The notes: generated from the sequence alone by a model not told the origin. A stretch of 64,000 nucleotides of DNA from Oscillospiraceae bacterium (GCA_020025425.1 JAHHSD010000004.1:1-64000); one strand, 5' to 3'. Shown: positions 41,461-49,847, counted from the first letter of the stretch. Made by a program: numbers and translations.

Positions 41461-42855
41461 TCAGAACTCCGCGTTGCCCACAGTGCGGGGGTGGAGCTCC
41501 ACGTCGCGGATGTTGTTGATGCCGGTGAGGTACATGACCATGCGCTCGAAGCCCAGGCCGAAGCCGGCGTGGCGGCAGGAGCCGTAGCGGCGCAGGTCGC
41601 AGTACCACCAGTAATCCTTGGGGTCCATGCCCAGCTCCTTGATGCGGCCCTCCAGCACGTCGATGCGCTCCTCACGCTGGGAGCCGCCGATGATCTCGCC
41701 GATGCCGGGGACCAGGCAGTCTGCGGCGGCAACGGTCTTGCCGTCGTCGTTCTGGCGCATATAGAAGGCCTTGATCTCCTTGGGGTAGTCGGTGACAAAG
41801 ACGGGGCGCTTGTAGACCTTCTCGGTCAAATAGCGCTCGTGCTCGGTCTGCAGGTCCACGCCCCACTCCACCTTGTAGTCAAACTCGTCGTTGTGCTCCT
41901 TCAGAATCTCCACGGCCTCGGTGTAGCTCACCCGGCCGAAGTCGGAGCTGGCCACATGCTCCAGCCGCTCCTTCAGGCCCTTGTCCACAAAGGAGTTGAA
42001 GAAGTTGATCTCGTCGGGGCAGCGCTCCATGACAAAGCGGATGATATACTTGATCATGTCCTCGGCGCAGTTCATATAGTCGGTCAGGTCGGCGAAGGCC
42101 ATCTCGGGCTCCACCATCCAGAACTCGGCGGCGTGGCGGGCGGTGTTGGAGTTCTCGGCCCGGAAGGTGGGGCCGAAGGTGTACACATCGCCGAAGGCCA
42201 TGGCGAAGTTCTCGCAGTTGAGCTGGCCGGACACGGTCAGGCTGGTCTTTTTGCCAAAGAAGTCCTTGGAGTAGTCCACCTTGCCGTCCTCGGTGCGGGG
42301 GAGGTCGTTCATGTCCAGGGTGGTCACCTGGAACATTTCGCCGGCGCCCTCGCAGTCAGAGCCGGTGATGATGGGGGTGTGGACATAGACGAAGCCGCGG
42401 TCCTGGAAGAAGCAGTGGATGGCGTGGGCGGCCACGGAGCGCACCCGGAAGGCGGCGGAGAACAGATTGGTTCTGGGGCGCAGGTGCTGGATGGTGCGCA
42501 GGAATTCCACGCTGTGGCGCTTCTTCTGAAGGGGGTAGTCGGGGGCGGACACGCCCTCCACCACGATCTTGTCGGCCTTGATCTCCAGGGGCTGCTTGGC
42601 CTCGGGGGTCAGCACCACGGTGCCGGTGACGATGAGGGCGGCGCCCACGTTCTGGCCGGCGATCTCCTTATAGTTCTCCACAACGCCGGCGTCCATAACC
42701 ACCTGGAGGTTCTTGAAGCAGGAGCCGTCGTTCAGCTCCACAAAGCCGAAGGTCTTCATGTCCCGGATGGTCCGGGCCCAGCCGCAGACCGTGACGGTCT
42801 GGCCGCCCAGCTTTTCCTGGTCGGCAAAGATCGCGGCAATGGTAATACGATCCAT
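41461..42855 (-). CDS. asnS: Asparaginyl-tRNA synthetase
   Basis: 464 residues from ATG 42855, matching bacterial AsnRS length; a TTG 24 bases upstream is less likely. The N-terminal OB-fold anticodon-binding domain starts at [18 protein letters not shown]. The class II catalytic core follows: motif 2 [21 protein letters not shown] and motif 3 [19 protein letters not shown]. The AsnRS assignment over AspRS rests on the motif 2 context and length. GGAGAGAG precedes the start. It is monocistronic with a good promoter. No T-box was found in its leader. Confidence 0.95.
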   Translation of the reverse strand: MDRITIAAIFADQEKLGGQTVTVCGWARTIRDMKTFGFVELNDGSCFKNLQVVMDAGVVENYKEIAGQNVGAALIVTGTVVLTPEAKQPLEIKADKIVVEGVSAPDYPLQKKRHSVEFLRTIQHLRPRTNLFSAAFRVRSVAAHAIHCFFQDRGFVYVHTPIITGSDCEGAGEMFQVTTLDMNDLPRTEDGKVDYSKDFFGKKTSLTVSGQLNCENFAMAFGDVYTFGPTFRAENSNTARHAAEFWMVEPEMAFADLTDYMNCAEDMIKYIIRFVMERCPDEINFFNSFVDKGLKERLEHVASSDFGRVSYTEAVEILKEHNDEFDYKVEWGVDLQTEHERYLTEKVYKRPVFVTDYPKEIKAFYMRQNDDGKTVAAADCLVPGIGEIIGGSQREERIDVLEGRIKELGMDPKDYWWYCDLRRYGSCRHAGFGLGFERMVMYLTGINNIRDVELHPRTVGNAEF

Positions 42856-42961
42856 AGTTCTCTCTCCATCTCTTAACAATATTTCGCGCGGAAAACTCCG
42901 CCCGGAGCTTCGATCCGACTGCTCATCCCGCCCGCGGGACCGCAGTGTTCAGTAAGCTATT

Positions 42962-42990
42962 ATTATAGATGATTTTTAGGGGTTTTACAA
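42962..42990 (-). promoter_or_regulatory. Promoter of asnS
   Basis: Minus-strand TTGTAA (42985-42990), 17 bp, consensus TATAAT (42962-42967). The roughly 100-base leader contains GC hairpins such as CTCCG-GG-CGGAG but no T-box TGG-x-ACCGCG element. Confidence 0.8.
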
Positions 42991-43064
42991 GGGCCGCGGA
43001 CAAATCTGTCCGCATTCTACACCCGATTCTCCCCCCGAAAACAGGGATTTTCCCCGGATAAAAG

Positions 43065-43103
43065 GAACATTTGTTTGACTTTTTTCAGGAAGTGTGCTAT
43101 ACT
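43065..43103 (+). promoter_or_regulatory. lexA promoter with overlapping SOS box
   Basis: GAACATTTGTTT (43065-43076) matches the Gram-positive LexA operator GAAC-N4-GTTC in all but the last base and overlaps the -35 TTGACT (43075-43080). The -10 TATACT (43098-43103) is 17 bp away. This implies LexA autorepression. Confidence 0.8.
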
Positions 43104-43184
43104 CATGCTGTTAAAACCTGTCTATTTTTCCACTTGACTGACGTGATCGCTTTCCAGCCGACCCACTGAGAAAGGAGCCCCGCC

Positions 43185-43799
43185 ATGGCACAGCTCACTG
43201 CCAAGCAACAGCAGATCTACGATTATATCGTTGACTTTACCACCCAGCACGGCTATCCCCCCTCGGTGCGGGAGATCGGGGCCGGACTGGGTCTGAAATC
43301 CCCCTCCACCGTCCATTTCCACATCAAGAGCCTGGTCGAGGCCGGGGTGCTGGTCAGGGAGGCCGGAAAGACCCGGGCCATCACGGTGCCCGGCGTCCCC
43401 ACTCAGGTGGCGGAGGAGCAGGACCCCCGGGCCAATCAGGTGCCGGTGGTGGGCAGCGTGGCTGCCGGCTCCCCCATCCTGGCGGAGGAGTGCATCGAGG
43501 ACTACCTCACCTTCGACACCCACGGACTGACCGGTGAGCACTTCGCCCTGCGGGTGCGGGGGGAGTCCATGATCAACGCCGGCATCCTGCCCGGCGACCT
43601 GGTGGTGGTCCACCGCCAGCCCGAGGCCCACAGCGGCGAGATCGTGGTGGCCCTTTTCGAGGACGAGGCCACCGTCAAAACCCTGCGTATCCAGGACGGA
43701 GAGACCTGGCTCATGCCCGCCAACGATGAATTCCAGCCCATCGACGGCACCGACGCCGTCATTCTTGGCAAGGTTGTGGCCGTGGTCCGCCGCTATTGA
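43185..43799 (+). CDS. lexA: SOS repressor LexA
   Basis: 204 residues: winged-helix DNA-binding domain (PSVREIGAGLGLKSPSTVHFHIKSL) then the S24 autoprotease domain. The cleavage site is Ala94-Gly95 (GSVAAGSP), the nucleophile Ser128 (RGESM) and the general base Lys165 (ATVKTL). RecA-stimulated self-cleavage would lift repression of DNA-repair genes. AAAGGAG precedes the ATG. It is monocistronic, ended by a terminator that shares sequence with the rpsF promoter. Confidence 0.97.
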   Translation: MAQLTAKQQQIYDYIVDFTTQHGYPPSVREIGAGLGLKSPSTVHFHIKSLVEAGVLVREAGKTRAITVPGVPTQVAEEQDPRANQVPVVGSVAAGSPILAEECIEDYLTFDTHGLTGEHFALRVRGESMINAGILPGDLVVVHRQPEAHSGEIVVALFEDEATVKTLRIQDGETWLMPANDEFQPIDGTDAVILGKVVAVVRRY

Positions 43800-43834
43800 G
43801 AATAAATTCACAAAAAGTGCGAAAAAGCGAAAAT

Positions 43835-43869
43835 TCCCCGGATTATCTCTTGACAATCCGGGGATTTCT
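43835..43869 (+). terminator. lexA terminator
   Basis: TCCCCGGATT (43835-43844) and AATCCGGGGA (43855-43864) form a 10-bp stem followed by TTTCTT. The loop contains most of the -35 element of the next promoter. Confidence 0.8.
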
Positions 43870-43877
43870 TATATAAT
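43850..43877 (+). promoter_or_regulatory. Promoter of the rpsF-ssb-rpsR operon
   Basis: Perfect TTGACA (43850-43855), 16 bp, perfect TATAAT (43872-43877): a near-consensus sigma-A promoter embedded in the lexA terminator. Confidence 0.9.
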
Positions 43878-43911
43878 AATAGGGCCTGTCTATTAAGGCA
43901 GATGAATCCTT

Positions 43912-43933
43912 GCTCCCGAGGAACATCGGGGGC
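43912..43933 (+). promoter_or_regulatory. Candidate S6:S18 autoregulatory leader hairpin
   Basis: GCTCCCGA (43912-43919) pairs with TCGGGGGC (43926-43933) around the loop GGAACA in the rpsF 5' leader, near the Shine-Dalgarno site. Many bacteria carry a conserved CCG-containing hairpin here that binds the S6:S18 complex; the fit is by position and general shape. Confidence 0.5.
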
Positions 43934-43960
43934 CAAATGTCCATAAGGAGGTGCAAGAAT

Positions 43961-44257
43961 ATGGCAAAGATTACTGCGAACTACGAGGCTGTCTACATCC
44001 TGAATCCCAGCCTGAGCGAGGAGGCTATCGCCGAGCTGGTGGCCAAGTTCAAGGGTGTGGTCGAGAACAACGGTACTGTGACCGAGGTTGACGAGTGGGG
44101 CAAGCGCCGTCTGGCCTATCCCATCAACGACCTGATGGAGGGTTATTACGTGCTGATGACCTTCAACTCCGCTGCCGCTGTCCCCGCTGAGCTGGATCGT
44201 ATCTTCCGGATCACCGATAGCGTGATGCGTTCCCTGATCATCTGCAAGGATCAGTAA
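43961..44257 (+). CDS. rpsF: 30S ribosomal protein bS6
   Basis: 98 residues, typical bS6: NYEAVYILNPSLSEE, EVDEWGKRRLAYPIND, GYYVLMTFNS and RIFRITDSVMRSLI. AAGGAGG precedes the ATG at 43961. It is the first gene of the conserved rpsF-ssb-rpsR operon, with 14 bases to ssb. It binds bS18 in the small-subunit platform. Confidence 0.97.
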   Translation: MAKITANYEAVYILNPSLSEEAIAELVAKFKGVVENNGTVTEVDEWGKRRLAYPINDLMEGYYVLMTFNSAAAVPAELDRIFRITDSVMRSLIICKDQ

Positions 44258-44271
44258 GGGAGGGCTGAGCG

Positions 44272-44769
44272 ATGCTCAATCGAATCATCCTCATGGGTCG
44301 TCTGACCCGTGACCCCGAGCTCCGGCACACCCAGACGGGGACCGCTGTGGCCTCCTTCACTCTGGCTGTGGACCGGGACTTTAAGGACCGGAACTCCGGC
44401 GAGCGCGCCTGCGACTTCATTGATGTGGTCGCCTGGCGTCAGACCGGCGAGTTTGTCAGCCGCTACTTCACCAAGGGCCGCATGGCTGTGGTGGAGGGCC
44501 GTCTGCAGATCCGCGACTGGACCGACCGTGACGGCGGCAAGCGCCGCTCCGCCGAGGTTATTGCGGATAACGTCTACTTTGGCGACTCCAAGCGGGACGC
44601 CGAGGGCGGCGACTCCTACGCTTCCGGTTTCTCCGGCGGTTATTCCGCCCCTGCCGGCGGCAGCGGCTCCTATTCCGCTCCCGCCCAGAACTCCGGCTAC
44701 GGCGCCCCCTCCATGGGCGGCGACCAGTTTGCCGAACTGACTGATGATGATGGTGAGCTCCCCTTCTAA
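44272..44769 (+). CDS. ssb: Single-stranded DNA-binding protein
   Basis: 165 residues: the OB fold occupies about residues 1-108 (MLNRIILMGRLTRDPELRHT, FTLAVDRDF, FIDVVAWRQTGEF). It is followed by a Gly/Ser/Tyr/Ala-rich flexible linker and the acidic protein-docking tail DDDGELPF. The gene lies between rpsF and rpsR in the conserved operon; GGGAGGG precedes its ATG. Confidence 0.97.
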   Translation: MLNRIILMGRLTRDPELRHTQTGTAVASFTLAVDRDFKDRNSGERACDFIDVVAWRQTGEFVSRYFTKGRMAVVEGRLQIRDWTDRDGGKRRSAEVIADNVYFGDSKRDAEGGDSYASGFSGGYSAPAGGSGSYSAPAQNSGYGAPSMGGDQFAELTDDDGELPF

Positions 44770-44824
44770 AGGGTCTCGCCCAATACTTTGACCGGATATG
44801 GTCGTAAAAAGGAGGTTATCTCTC

Positions 44825-45070
44825 ATGGCTATGGATCGTGATAACAGAGCTCCCCGCGGCCGCAAGCGCCGTAAGGTCTGCGCCTTCTGCGCCGACAAGG
44901 TGGAGTGCATTGATTACAAGGATGCCGCCAAGCTGCGCCGCTTCATTTCTGAGCGCGGCAAGATCCTGCCCCGCCGCACTACCGGCACCTGCGCCATGCA
45001 CCAGCGTCAGCTGACCGAGGCCATCAAGCGTTCTCGTCAGATCGCTCTGCTGCCCTACGTCACCGACTGA
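44825..45070 (+). CDS. rpsR: 30S ribosomal protein bS18
   Basis: 81 residues from ATG 44825 (AAGGAGGT upstream). The basic N-terminus [15 protein letters not shown] is followed by the core [23 protein letters not shown] and [11 protein letters not shown]. The CxxC pair and a third cysteine suggest the zinc-binding (C+) form of bS18. It ends the operon with a strong terminator. Confidence 0.97.
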   Translation: MAMDRDNRAPRGRKRRKVCAFCADKVECIDYKDAAKLRRFISERGKILPRRTTGTCAMHQRQLTEAIKRSRQIALLPYVTD

Positions 45071-45085
45071 TTTCGTGCTGACTTC

Positions 45086-45116
45086 AAATCCCCTTCCCAA
45101 CGGAAGGGGATTTTTT
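45086..45116 (+). terminator. Terminator of the rpsF-ssb-rpsR operon
   Basis: AAATCCCCTTCC (45086-45097) / GGAAGGGGATTT (45102-45113) with the loop CAAC, ending in six T residues. Confidence 0.95.
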
Positions 45117-45226
45117 CATCCCGATTTTTCCCTCAGGGCCGGTCCGGCGGGAATATCCCCGGCGGCGGGCGGGCAAACTATTCCTAAGCTCGGGCGCAGC
45201 CGCGCCCCGGAAAGGAAGTGGACCAC

Positions 45227-45505
45227 ATGGTCAAAGGAAGCACCCGCCAGGTCATCCTGGTCAAGTCCCCCGACCCGGACTTTTTTGAGGAGGCCATCTT
45301 TATTGTGAAGGACGAAGCCGTCCAGCGGGAGGGCGTCACCACGGAGCAGGTCATCCGTCAGGCCCGCCAGGCCGCCGACGGCTATCTGAAGGGCTGCCGA
45401 CCCAAATCAGAGGGGGACGACTGGCTGTCCGGCGTTGCCTGGGGGGTATTGGGGGCCGTGCTGGCCTCCCTTGTCTGGTGCCTGATCCTGTGCTGGCCCG
45501 CATGA
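45227..45505 (+). CDS. Small protein with C-terminal membrane anchor, unknown function
   Basis: 92 residues from ATG 45227; AAAGGAAG lies 8 bases upstream, whereas the GTG at 45218 overlaps it. The N-terminal 65 residues are soluble (STRQVILVKSPDPDFFEEAIFIV then VTTEQVIRQARQAADGYLKG), and a single hydrophobic helix (VLGAVLASLVWCLILCW) ends the protein. This shape, a strand-rich start with a terminal anchor, is common in short clostridial hypothetical proteins. It sits alone between the rpsR terminator and its own terminator; a GGGCGC-AGCC-GCGCCC hairpin precedes it. Confidence 0.7.
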   Translation: MVKGSTRQVILVKSPDPDFFEEAIFIVKDEAVQREGVTTEQVIRQARQAADGYLKGCRPKSEGDDWLSGVAWGVLGAVLASLVWCLILCWPA

Positions 45506-45521
45506 GGCGAACAACGGAAAG

Positions 45522-45562
45522 AAGGGGACCGCAGGACGATCAAGGTCTTGCGGTCCCCTTTT
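45522..45562 (+). terminator. Terminator of the tail-anchored small protein
   Basis: AAGGGGACCGCA (45522-45533) / TGCGGTCCCCTT (45549-45560), extended inside by GAC/GTC, followed by TT. Confidence 0.85.
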
Positions 45563-45617
45563 GCGCGGTATCACCGGGGAAGCTGCACTTCAAAGCTGCT
45601 CCGCACCCGGCTGTAAA

Positions 45618-45656
45618 ATAAGCCGTACAAAGGCCCTTGGCCTTTGTACGGCTTAT
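45618..45656 (-). terminator. Terminator of the full-length HtrA gene
   Basis: ATAAGCCGTACAAAGGCC and its exact complement form an 18-bp stem around CTT; on the minus strand it is followed by TTTTACAG. Confidence 0.93.
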
Positions 45657-45676
45657 GTTTATTGATCCGGATCGGC

Positions 45677-47032
45677 TCAGAAGAAGCCGCCGAAGATCCA
45701 GGGGAAGAAGGAGTCGCTGCTGGGGCCCTGCTGGGGCACCCGCTGCGGGACCTGCTGCTGAGGCGCCTGCTCCGGCTGCTGATTGGCCGCCTCGGTCTCC
45801 TGGTTTTTCTCGTCAAAGACCAGGTTCAGCTCCACCTCGCCCACATCCGGGCGCACCACGGTGAGCTTGACCTTGTCCCCGGCCCGATAGCTGGACACGG
45901 CCGCACTGAGGGCGGAGGGGGAGTCGATGGCGGTGTCCTCCATCTTCACGATGATATCCTTCGTCTTGATGCCGGCCTTCTCGGCGGCAGAGCCCTCAGC
46001 CACAAAGGTGACCAGCACACCGGCGGGAACGCCATAGCGCTGGGCGTCCTCCGAAACGGGGGCCATCTGAATGCCCATGTAGGGCTTGTCGGTGACATAT
46101 CCGTGCTGGATCAGCTCGGGAATGATGGACTTCACATCGTTGATGGGGATGGCAAAGCCCAGGCCCTCGGCGGAGGTGCCGGAGGAGGAGCTGCTGTACT
46201 TGGCAGTGTTGATGCCGATGACCTCGCCGTAGCGGTTGAACAGCGGCCCGCCGGAGTTGCCGGGATTGATGGCGCAGTTGGTCTGGAGCATGTTCAGGGT
46301 CACCTCACGGCTGGTGGAGATCAGGCGGTCCAGGGCGGACACCATGCCGTCGGTGAAGGTGTAGGTCAGCTCGCCCAGGGGATTGCCGATGGCGTACACG
46401 GGCTCGCCCACCTTGATCTGGTCCGAGTCGCCCAGGACCACAGGGGTCAGGCCGCTGGCCTCGATCTTCAAAACGGCCACGTCGTTGCCCGGCTCCCCGC
46501 CCATCAGCTTGGCGGGGTACTTGGTGCCGTCCGCAAAGGCCACCTCGATGTCCACCGACTCGTCGGCCGCAGCGCTCTGGATGACGTGGAAGTTGGTCAG
46601 GATATATCCATCCTGGGAAATGACAAAGCCGGACCCGGTGGCCGCGGAGGTGGTGGGCTGGCCGAAAATATTCACCATGGTGGTGGAGACGGTGATGCCC
46701 ACGCAGGAATCCAGGTTGGCGGCGTAGAGCTGCTCGGGGGTCATGGCCTTGCCCTTTTCGGTGTGGGCCATGGGGTCGGCGGAGACGTGCTGGTTCTGAT
46801 AGACCACAGACGGAGCCTTGTTAAAGTGGCTGTATGCCGCCGCTCCGCCCACGCCGGCCGCTCCGCCCAGCAGGGCACAGCTCAGTACCAGAGCAACTGC
46901 GCGGCGATCCAGTCCCTTCTTGGGCTCCTTGGGCTTTTCCTCCTGGGGGTTGTCGCTGTAATCGCCGAAACCTCCGCTGTAACTGCTGTTCTGACTATTA
47001 TAAAATTGGAAGTTTTCGTCCTCTGGGTACAT
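45677..47032 (-). CDS. htrA: HtrA/DegP-like serine protease with N-terminal membrane anchor
   Basis: 451 residues from ATG 47032 (AAAGGAG 8 bases upstream; the in-frame GTG at 47041 overlaps that site). The polar cytoplasmic start of about 44 residues is followed by one membrane helix (45-66), a linker, then the trypsin-like domain with His149 (TNFHV), Asp184 (GNDVAVLKI) and Ser260 (NPGNSGGPLF). One PDZ domain (GIKTKDIIVKM) follows, and the tail is Gln/Pro-rich ending in WIFGGFF. It degrades or refolds misfolded proteins outside the membrane. Upstream is a perfect 11-bp tandem repeat that may be a response-regulator site. Confidence 0.95.
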   Translation of the reverse strand: MYPEDENFQFYNSQNSSYSGGFGDYSDNPQEEKPKEPKKGLDRRAVALVLSCALLGGAAGVGGAAAYSHFNKAPSVVYQNQHVSADPMAHTEKGKAMTPEQLYAANLDSCVGITVSTTMVNIFGQPTTSAATGSGFVISQDGYILTNFHVIQSAAADESVDIEVAFADGTKYPAKLMGGEPGNDVAVLKIEASGLTPVVLGDSDQIKVGEPVYAIGNPLGELTYTFTDGMVSALDRLISTSREVTLNMLQTNCAINPGNSGGPLFNRYGEVIGINTAKYSSSSSGTSAEGLGFAIPINDVKSIIPELIQHGYVTDKPYMGIQMAPVSEDAQRYGVPAGVLVTFVAEGSAAEKAGIKTKDIIVKMEDTAIDSPSALSAAVSSYRAGDKVKLTVVRPDVGEVELNLVFDEKNQETEAANQQPEQAPQQQVPQRVPQQGPSSDSFFPWIFGGFF

Positions 47033-47103
47033 ACTGGACACTCCTTTTAACCAAAAATATGACGCTTGGGCTCATTCCCCTGACGCTGGATATAGCATAG
47101 CTC

Positions 47104-47136
47104 ACGTTTATGAAGAAAAAATGAAGAAAAAAACGT
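47104..47136. repeat. Tandem 11-bp repeats upstream of htrA
   Basis: TGAAGAAAAAA occurs twice head to tail (47111-47121, 47122-47132), flanked by inverted ACGTTT (47104-47109) and AAACGT (47131-47136). One-helical-turn spacing suggests a dimeric regulator site controlling htrA, about 75 bases from its start codon. Confidence 0.55.
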
Positions 47137-47167
47137 ATTTTTTTGAATTCTTTCTTTCCGGGCGATC

Positions 47168-48325
47168 TTATAGCTCGGTCCGCTCCCGCAGCACGGCGGC
47201 AATATCCCACACAGCGGTGGTCACATCCGCGCGGATGCCGCTGAAAATGCCCAGTCCAGCCAGATTGATGATCACCAGGGCCAGAATGGGGCCCAAGATC
47301 ATGCCGATCACACCGCCCAGCTTCATACCAACATAGATGCTGACCAGGGACAGCAGGGGGGACAGTCCGGTCTGATTTCCCACAAACTTAGGCTCCGCCA
47401 CCCGGCGGAACAGGACTACGATGCCCCAAATCACCATCAGGCCAATGGCGGTGGAGTAGTCCTGGGTAAACAGGGCGATAAAAGCCCACGGCACCATGAT
47501 GGTTCCGGAACCGATAATAGGAATAAAATCCATAACCGCCAATCCCAGCGCCAGCAGCAGGGCATAATTCTGACCAATAACATAGAATCCACCTGCCAGG
47601 ATGAAGAACACCCCCACCGAGAGGAGAAGCTCCGCCCGCAGATAGCCGCCAAAGGCGGCCAGCGCGGTTGAGCGCACCTGCTTCAGGAAATGGAGCAGAC
47701 GCTCATCCGTGTGCTGAATGGCCCGTGTGCGCAGATAGGGATAGTCGGCGGTAATGAAATAGGACGCGATAATAAACATCAGAAGCGCCAGCAGGAAGGC
47801 AGGCAGCTGTACCGCTTTTTCCTTAAAAACATTGGCTATGGCCACCAACCCGTCATAGGCCGCGCCCTGGAGCCAATTCATCACATGCTCATTGGCCGTA
47901 TCCAGCAACTCGGTGATCTGGGGCGGAACCAGGGAGAAAAACCGTGCCAGGAACAGTTCCGCCTGATTGGCGATCTTCTGCGCATTCTCCAGCAGACCGG
48001 GCCAGTTCTGGGCCAGGGACATCAGCTCCGTGCCCGCGCCGTAGACCAGCAGAAAGAGCATGCCGCCCAGCAGTGTGAACAATAAAATCAATACCAAAAG
48101 GGACAGCAGTCTCCTGTTCCACCCCAGCTTGCGCTGCACCCACCGCACCAGAGGATTGAGCAGAATGGCCATGATCAGCGCCACGATAAAGGGAGCAAAC
48201 AGGGACCAGAGGGGGGGAGCCAGCTTGGCCAGGATCACACAGGTCAGGACGAACAGCACAATCCGCAGTCCCAATCGGAACCACAGCTGCCCCCGTTCAG
48301 ACCAGGTCAGCAGTTCACGTCGCAT
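47168..48325 (-). CDS. AI-2E family membrane protein, probably YtvI-like sporulation protein
   Basis: 385 residues from ATG 48325 (GGGAGG upstream), with about eight membrane helices in the PerM/AI-2E family layout. These include an N-terminal pair, a polar amphipathic region (about 100-165) and the conserved DFIPIIGSGTIMVPWA segment near residue 265. Length and the neighbouring divergent spoIIP favour the YtvI branch seen in spore formers, but transporters of the same family look alike. Its promoter is unclear. Confidence 0.75.
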   Translation of the reverse strand: MRRELLTWSERGQLWFRLGLRIVLFVLTCVILAKLAPPLWSLFAPFIVALIMAILLNPLVRWVQRKLGWNRRLLSLLVLILLFTLLGGMLFLLVYGAGTELMSLAQNWPGLLENAQKIANQAELFLARFFSLVPPQITELLDTANEHVMNWLQGAAYDGLVAIANVFKEKAVQLPAFLLALLMFIIASYFITADYPYLRTRAIQHTDERLLHFLKQVRSTALAAFGGYLRAELLLSVGVFFILAGGFYVIGQNYALLLALGLAVMDFIPIIGSGTIMVPWAFIALFTQDYSTAIGLMVIWGIVVLFRRVAEPKFVGNQTGLSPLLSLVSIYVGMKLGGVIGMILGPILALVIINLAGLGIFSGIRADVTTAVWDIAAVLRERTEL

Positions 48326-48470
48326 AGAAGGAGCCTCCCGTGAAAATAAATTTGAGTATTTAGAGCATAACACAAAAAAATGAATAATGTGTAAAATTCA
48401 TCGCACTACACCGGCAAGCCTCAAAATTTTTCCACACAGATGGGGCTGCCCGTGGAAAAACGGACAGGCC

Positions 48471-48500
48471 GTCATAACACTTCCCCCCGCCGCATAGTAT
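48471..48500 (+). promoter_or_regulatory. Sigma-E-type sporulation promoter of spoIIP
   Basis: GTCATAAC (48471-48478) and CATAGTAT (48493-48500) are 14 bp apart, matching the mother-cell sigma-E pattern (-35 kmATA, -10 CATAcanT). B. subtilis spoIIP is also sigma-E controlled. Confidence 0.65.
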
Positions 48501-48537
48501 GTCTGTGTCCAGATACGGGCAGGGAGGGAGAACCGGG

Positions 48538-49710
48538 ATGAACAGAAGAAAACCGACAGGAACAGCGCTGCGGCTGGTGCGCCGGGGTGTGGCACTGGCT
48601 ATGGCACTCATCACCATATGGACGGTGTGGCTGACGGCGGGCACTTCGATCATGCCCCCATGGCTGGAGCTGGAGGAGAATCCGGACTTCGCCGTGGGTG
48701 TGATGGCGGCCCAGCTGGGCCGACCCATCGACAAGACTCCAGCTTTGGAGGGTCTGGATCTCTGGGGGCAATTTTTGCTGCGTCAATCCGCCCTGCTCCG
48801 CATACCGCTGCCTCCCAAGGCCGACTCCGACCCAATCACCGCCCCTCTGCCTCTGCCCGAGGACCCTGCTCAAGGGGATGCGGACGACCGGCAGGAACAC
48901 CAGCTGGACAGTACACCCCAACCAAATGTTGTAACTTATACGGCCCCCAGCCGCCAGGCGGATGTGACCCTGCCCGAGCGGGGGCTGGCCGTGAAAAATG
49001 TGACTAAGCAGGAGCTTGACCTGGCCGCTCTGGCCGCGCAGCCGGTGGCCCTGGACCCGGCCCACAGCCCGGGCCCCCAAATTCTCATCTACCACACCCA
49101 CGGCAGCGAGGCCTACACCCAGACCGACCAGAACCGCTACACAGAGAGCGACGCCTACCGCACCACAGACTGCAATCACAACGTGGTCCGGGTGGGGGAG
49201 GAGATGGCTAAGGTGTTCCGCTCCCAGGGCTTTGAGGTGATCCACGACCCCACGCTGTACGACTACCCCGCCTACAACGGCTCCTACGGCCGCTCCCGCG
49301 CCGGGGTAGAGAAGTGGCTGAAGCAGTACCCCTCCATTCAGTTTGCCCTGGACGTCCACCGGGACGCCCTGGTCAGCCAGGACGGGGCCGCCTACCGGTT
49401 TATCGCCCAGGAGGGGGACGAAAAGGTGGCCCAGGTCATGCTGGTGGTGGGCAGCAGCGACTCGGGGGCGGCCCACCCCAACTGGAAATCCAATATGGCC
49501 CTGGCCGTCCGGCTCCAGCTGGCCCTCACCGCCCGGTACCAGCAGCTGGCCCGGCCCATCACCCTGCGCTCCACCCGGTTCAACCAGGACATTGCGCCGG
49601 GTATTCTCCTGGTGGAGGTAGGGGGGCACGGAAACACCCTGGAGGAGGCCATCGCCGGAGCAAAGCTCTTCGCAAAAACCACCGGGGCCGCCCTGAAGGA
49701 GCTGAAGTGA
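48538..49710 (+). CDS. spoIIP: Stage II sporulation protein P (engulfment peptidoglycan hydrolase)
   Basis: 390 residues from ATG 48538 (GGGAGG upstream). A basic N-terminus and one signal-anchor helix (about 15-35) are followed by a low-complexity linker, then the SpoIIP amidase/endopeptidase domain: ILIYHTHGSEAYT, DCNHNVVRVGEEMAKV, FALDVHRDA and a C-terminal LLVEVGGHGNTLEEA. SpoIIP works with SpoIID and SpoIIM to thin septal peptidoglycan during forespore engulfment, so the organism is very likely a spore former. Confidence 0.95.
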   Translation: MNRRKPTGTALRLVRRGVALAMALITIWTVWLTAGTSIMPPWLELEENPDFAVGVMAAQLGRPIDKTPALEGLDLWGQFLLRQSALLRIPLPPKADSDPITAPLPLPEDPAQGDADDRQEHQLDSTPQPNVVTYTAPSRQADVTLPERGLAVKNVTKQELDLAALAAQPVALDPAHSPGPQILIYHTHGSEAYTQTDQNRYTESDAYRTTDCNHNVVRVGEEMAKVFRSQGFEVIHDPTLYDYPAYNGSYGRSRAGVEKWLKQYPSIQFALDVHRDALVSQDGAAYRFIAQEGDEKVAQVMLVVGSSDSGAAHPNWKSNMALAVRLQLALTARYQQLARPITLRSTRFNQDIAPGILLVEVGGHGNTLEEAIAGAKLFAKTTGAALKELK

Positions 49711-49778
49711 GGGGGCGGAGGACCGCTCCCTTTTGAGCCCTGGTTAATTATTGTTCTGTTTTGTTAAATCCTCTTCAA

Positions 49779-49807
49779 TTTCAATGGGCCTGAAACCGTG
49801 CTACAAT
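49779..49807 (+). promoter_or_regulatory. Promoter of the XRE regulator gene
   Basis: TTTCAA (49779-49784), 17 bp ending in TGC, TACAAT (49802-49807). Confidence 0.6.
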
Positions 49808-49847
49808 AGAGCCTGCAAACAAAAGTAAGCCCAGGGAGGCAGGGACA

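Noticed and set aside
42856..42967. T-box riboswitch in the asnS leader
   Set aside because: The leader is only about 100 bases and lacks the TGG-x-ACCGCG antiterminator element; only plain GC hairpins are seen.
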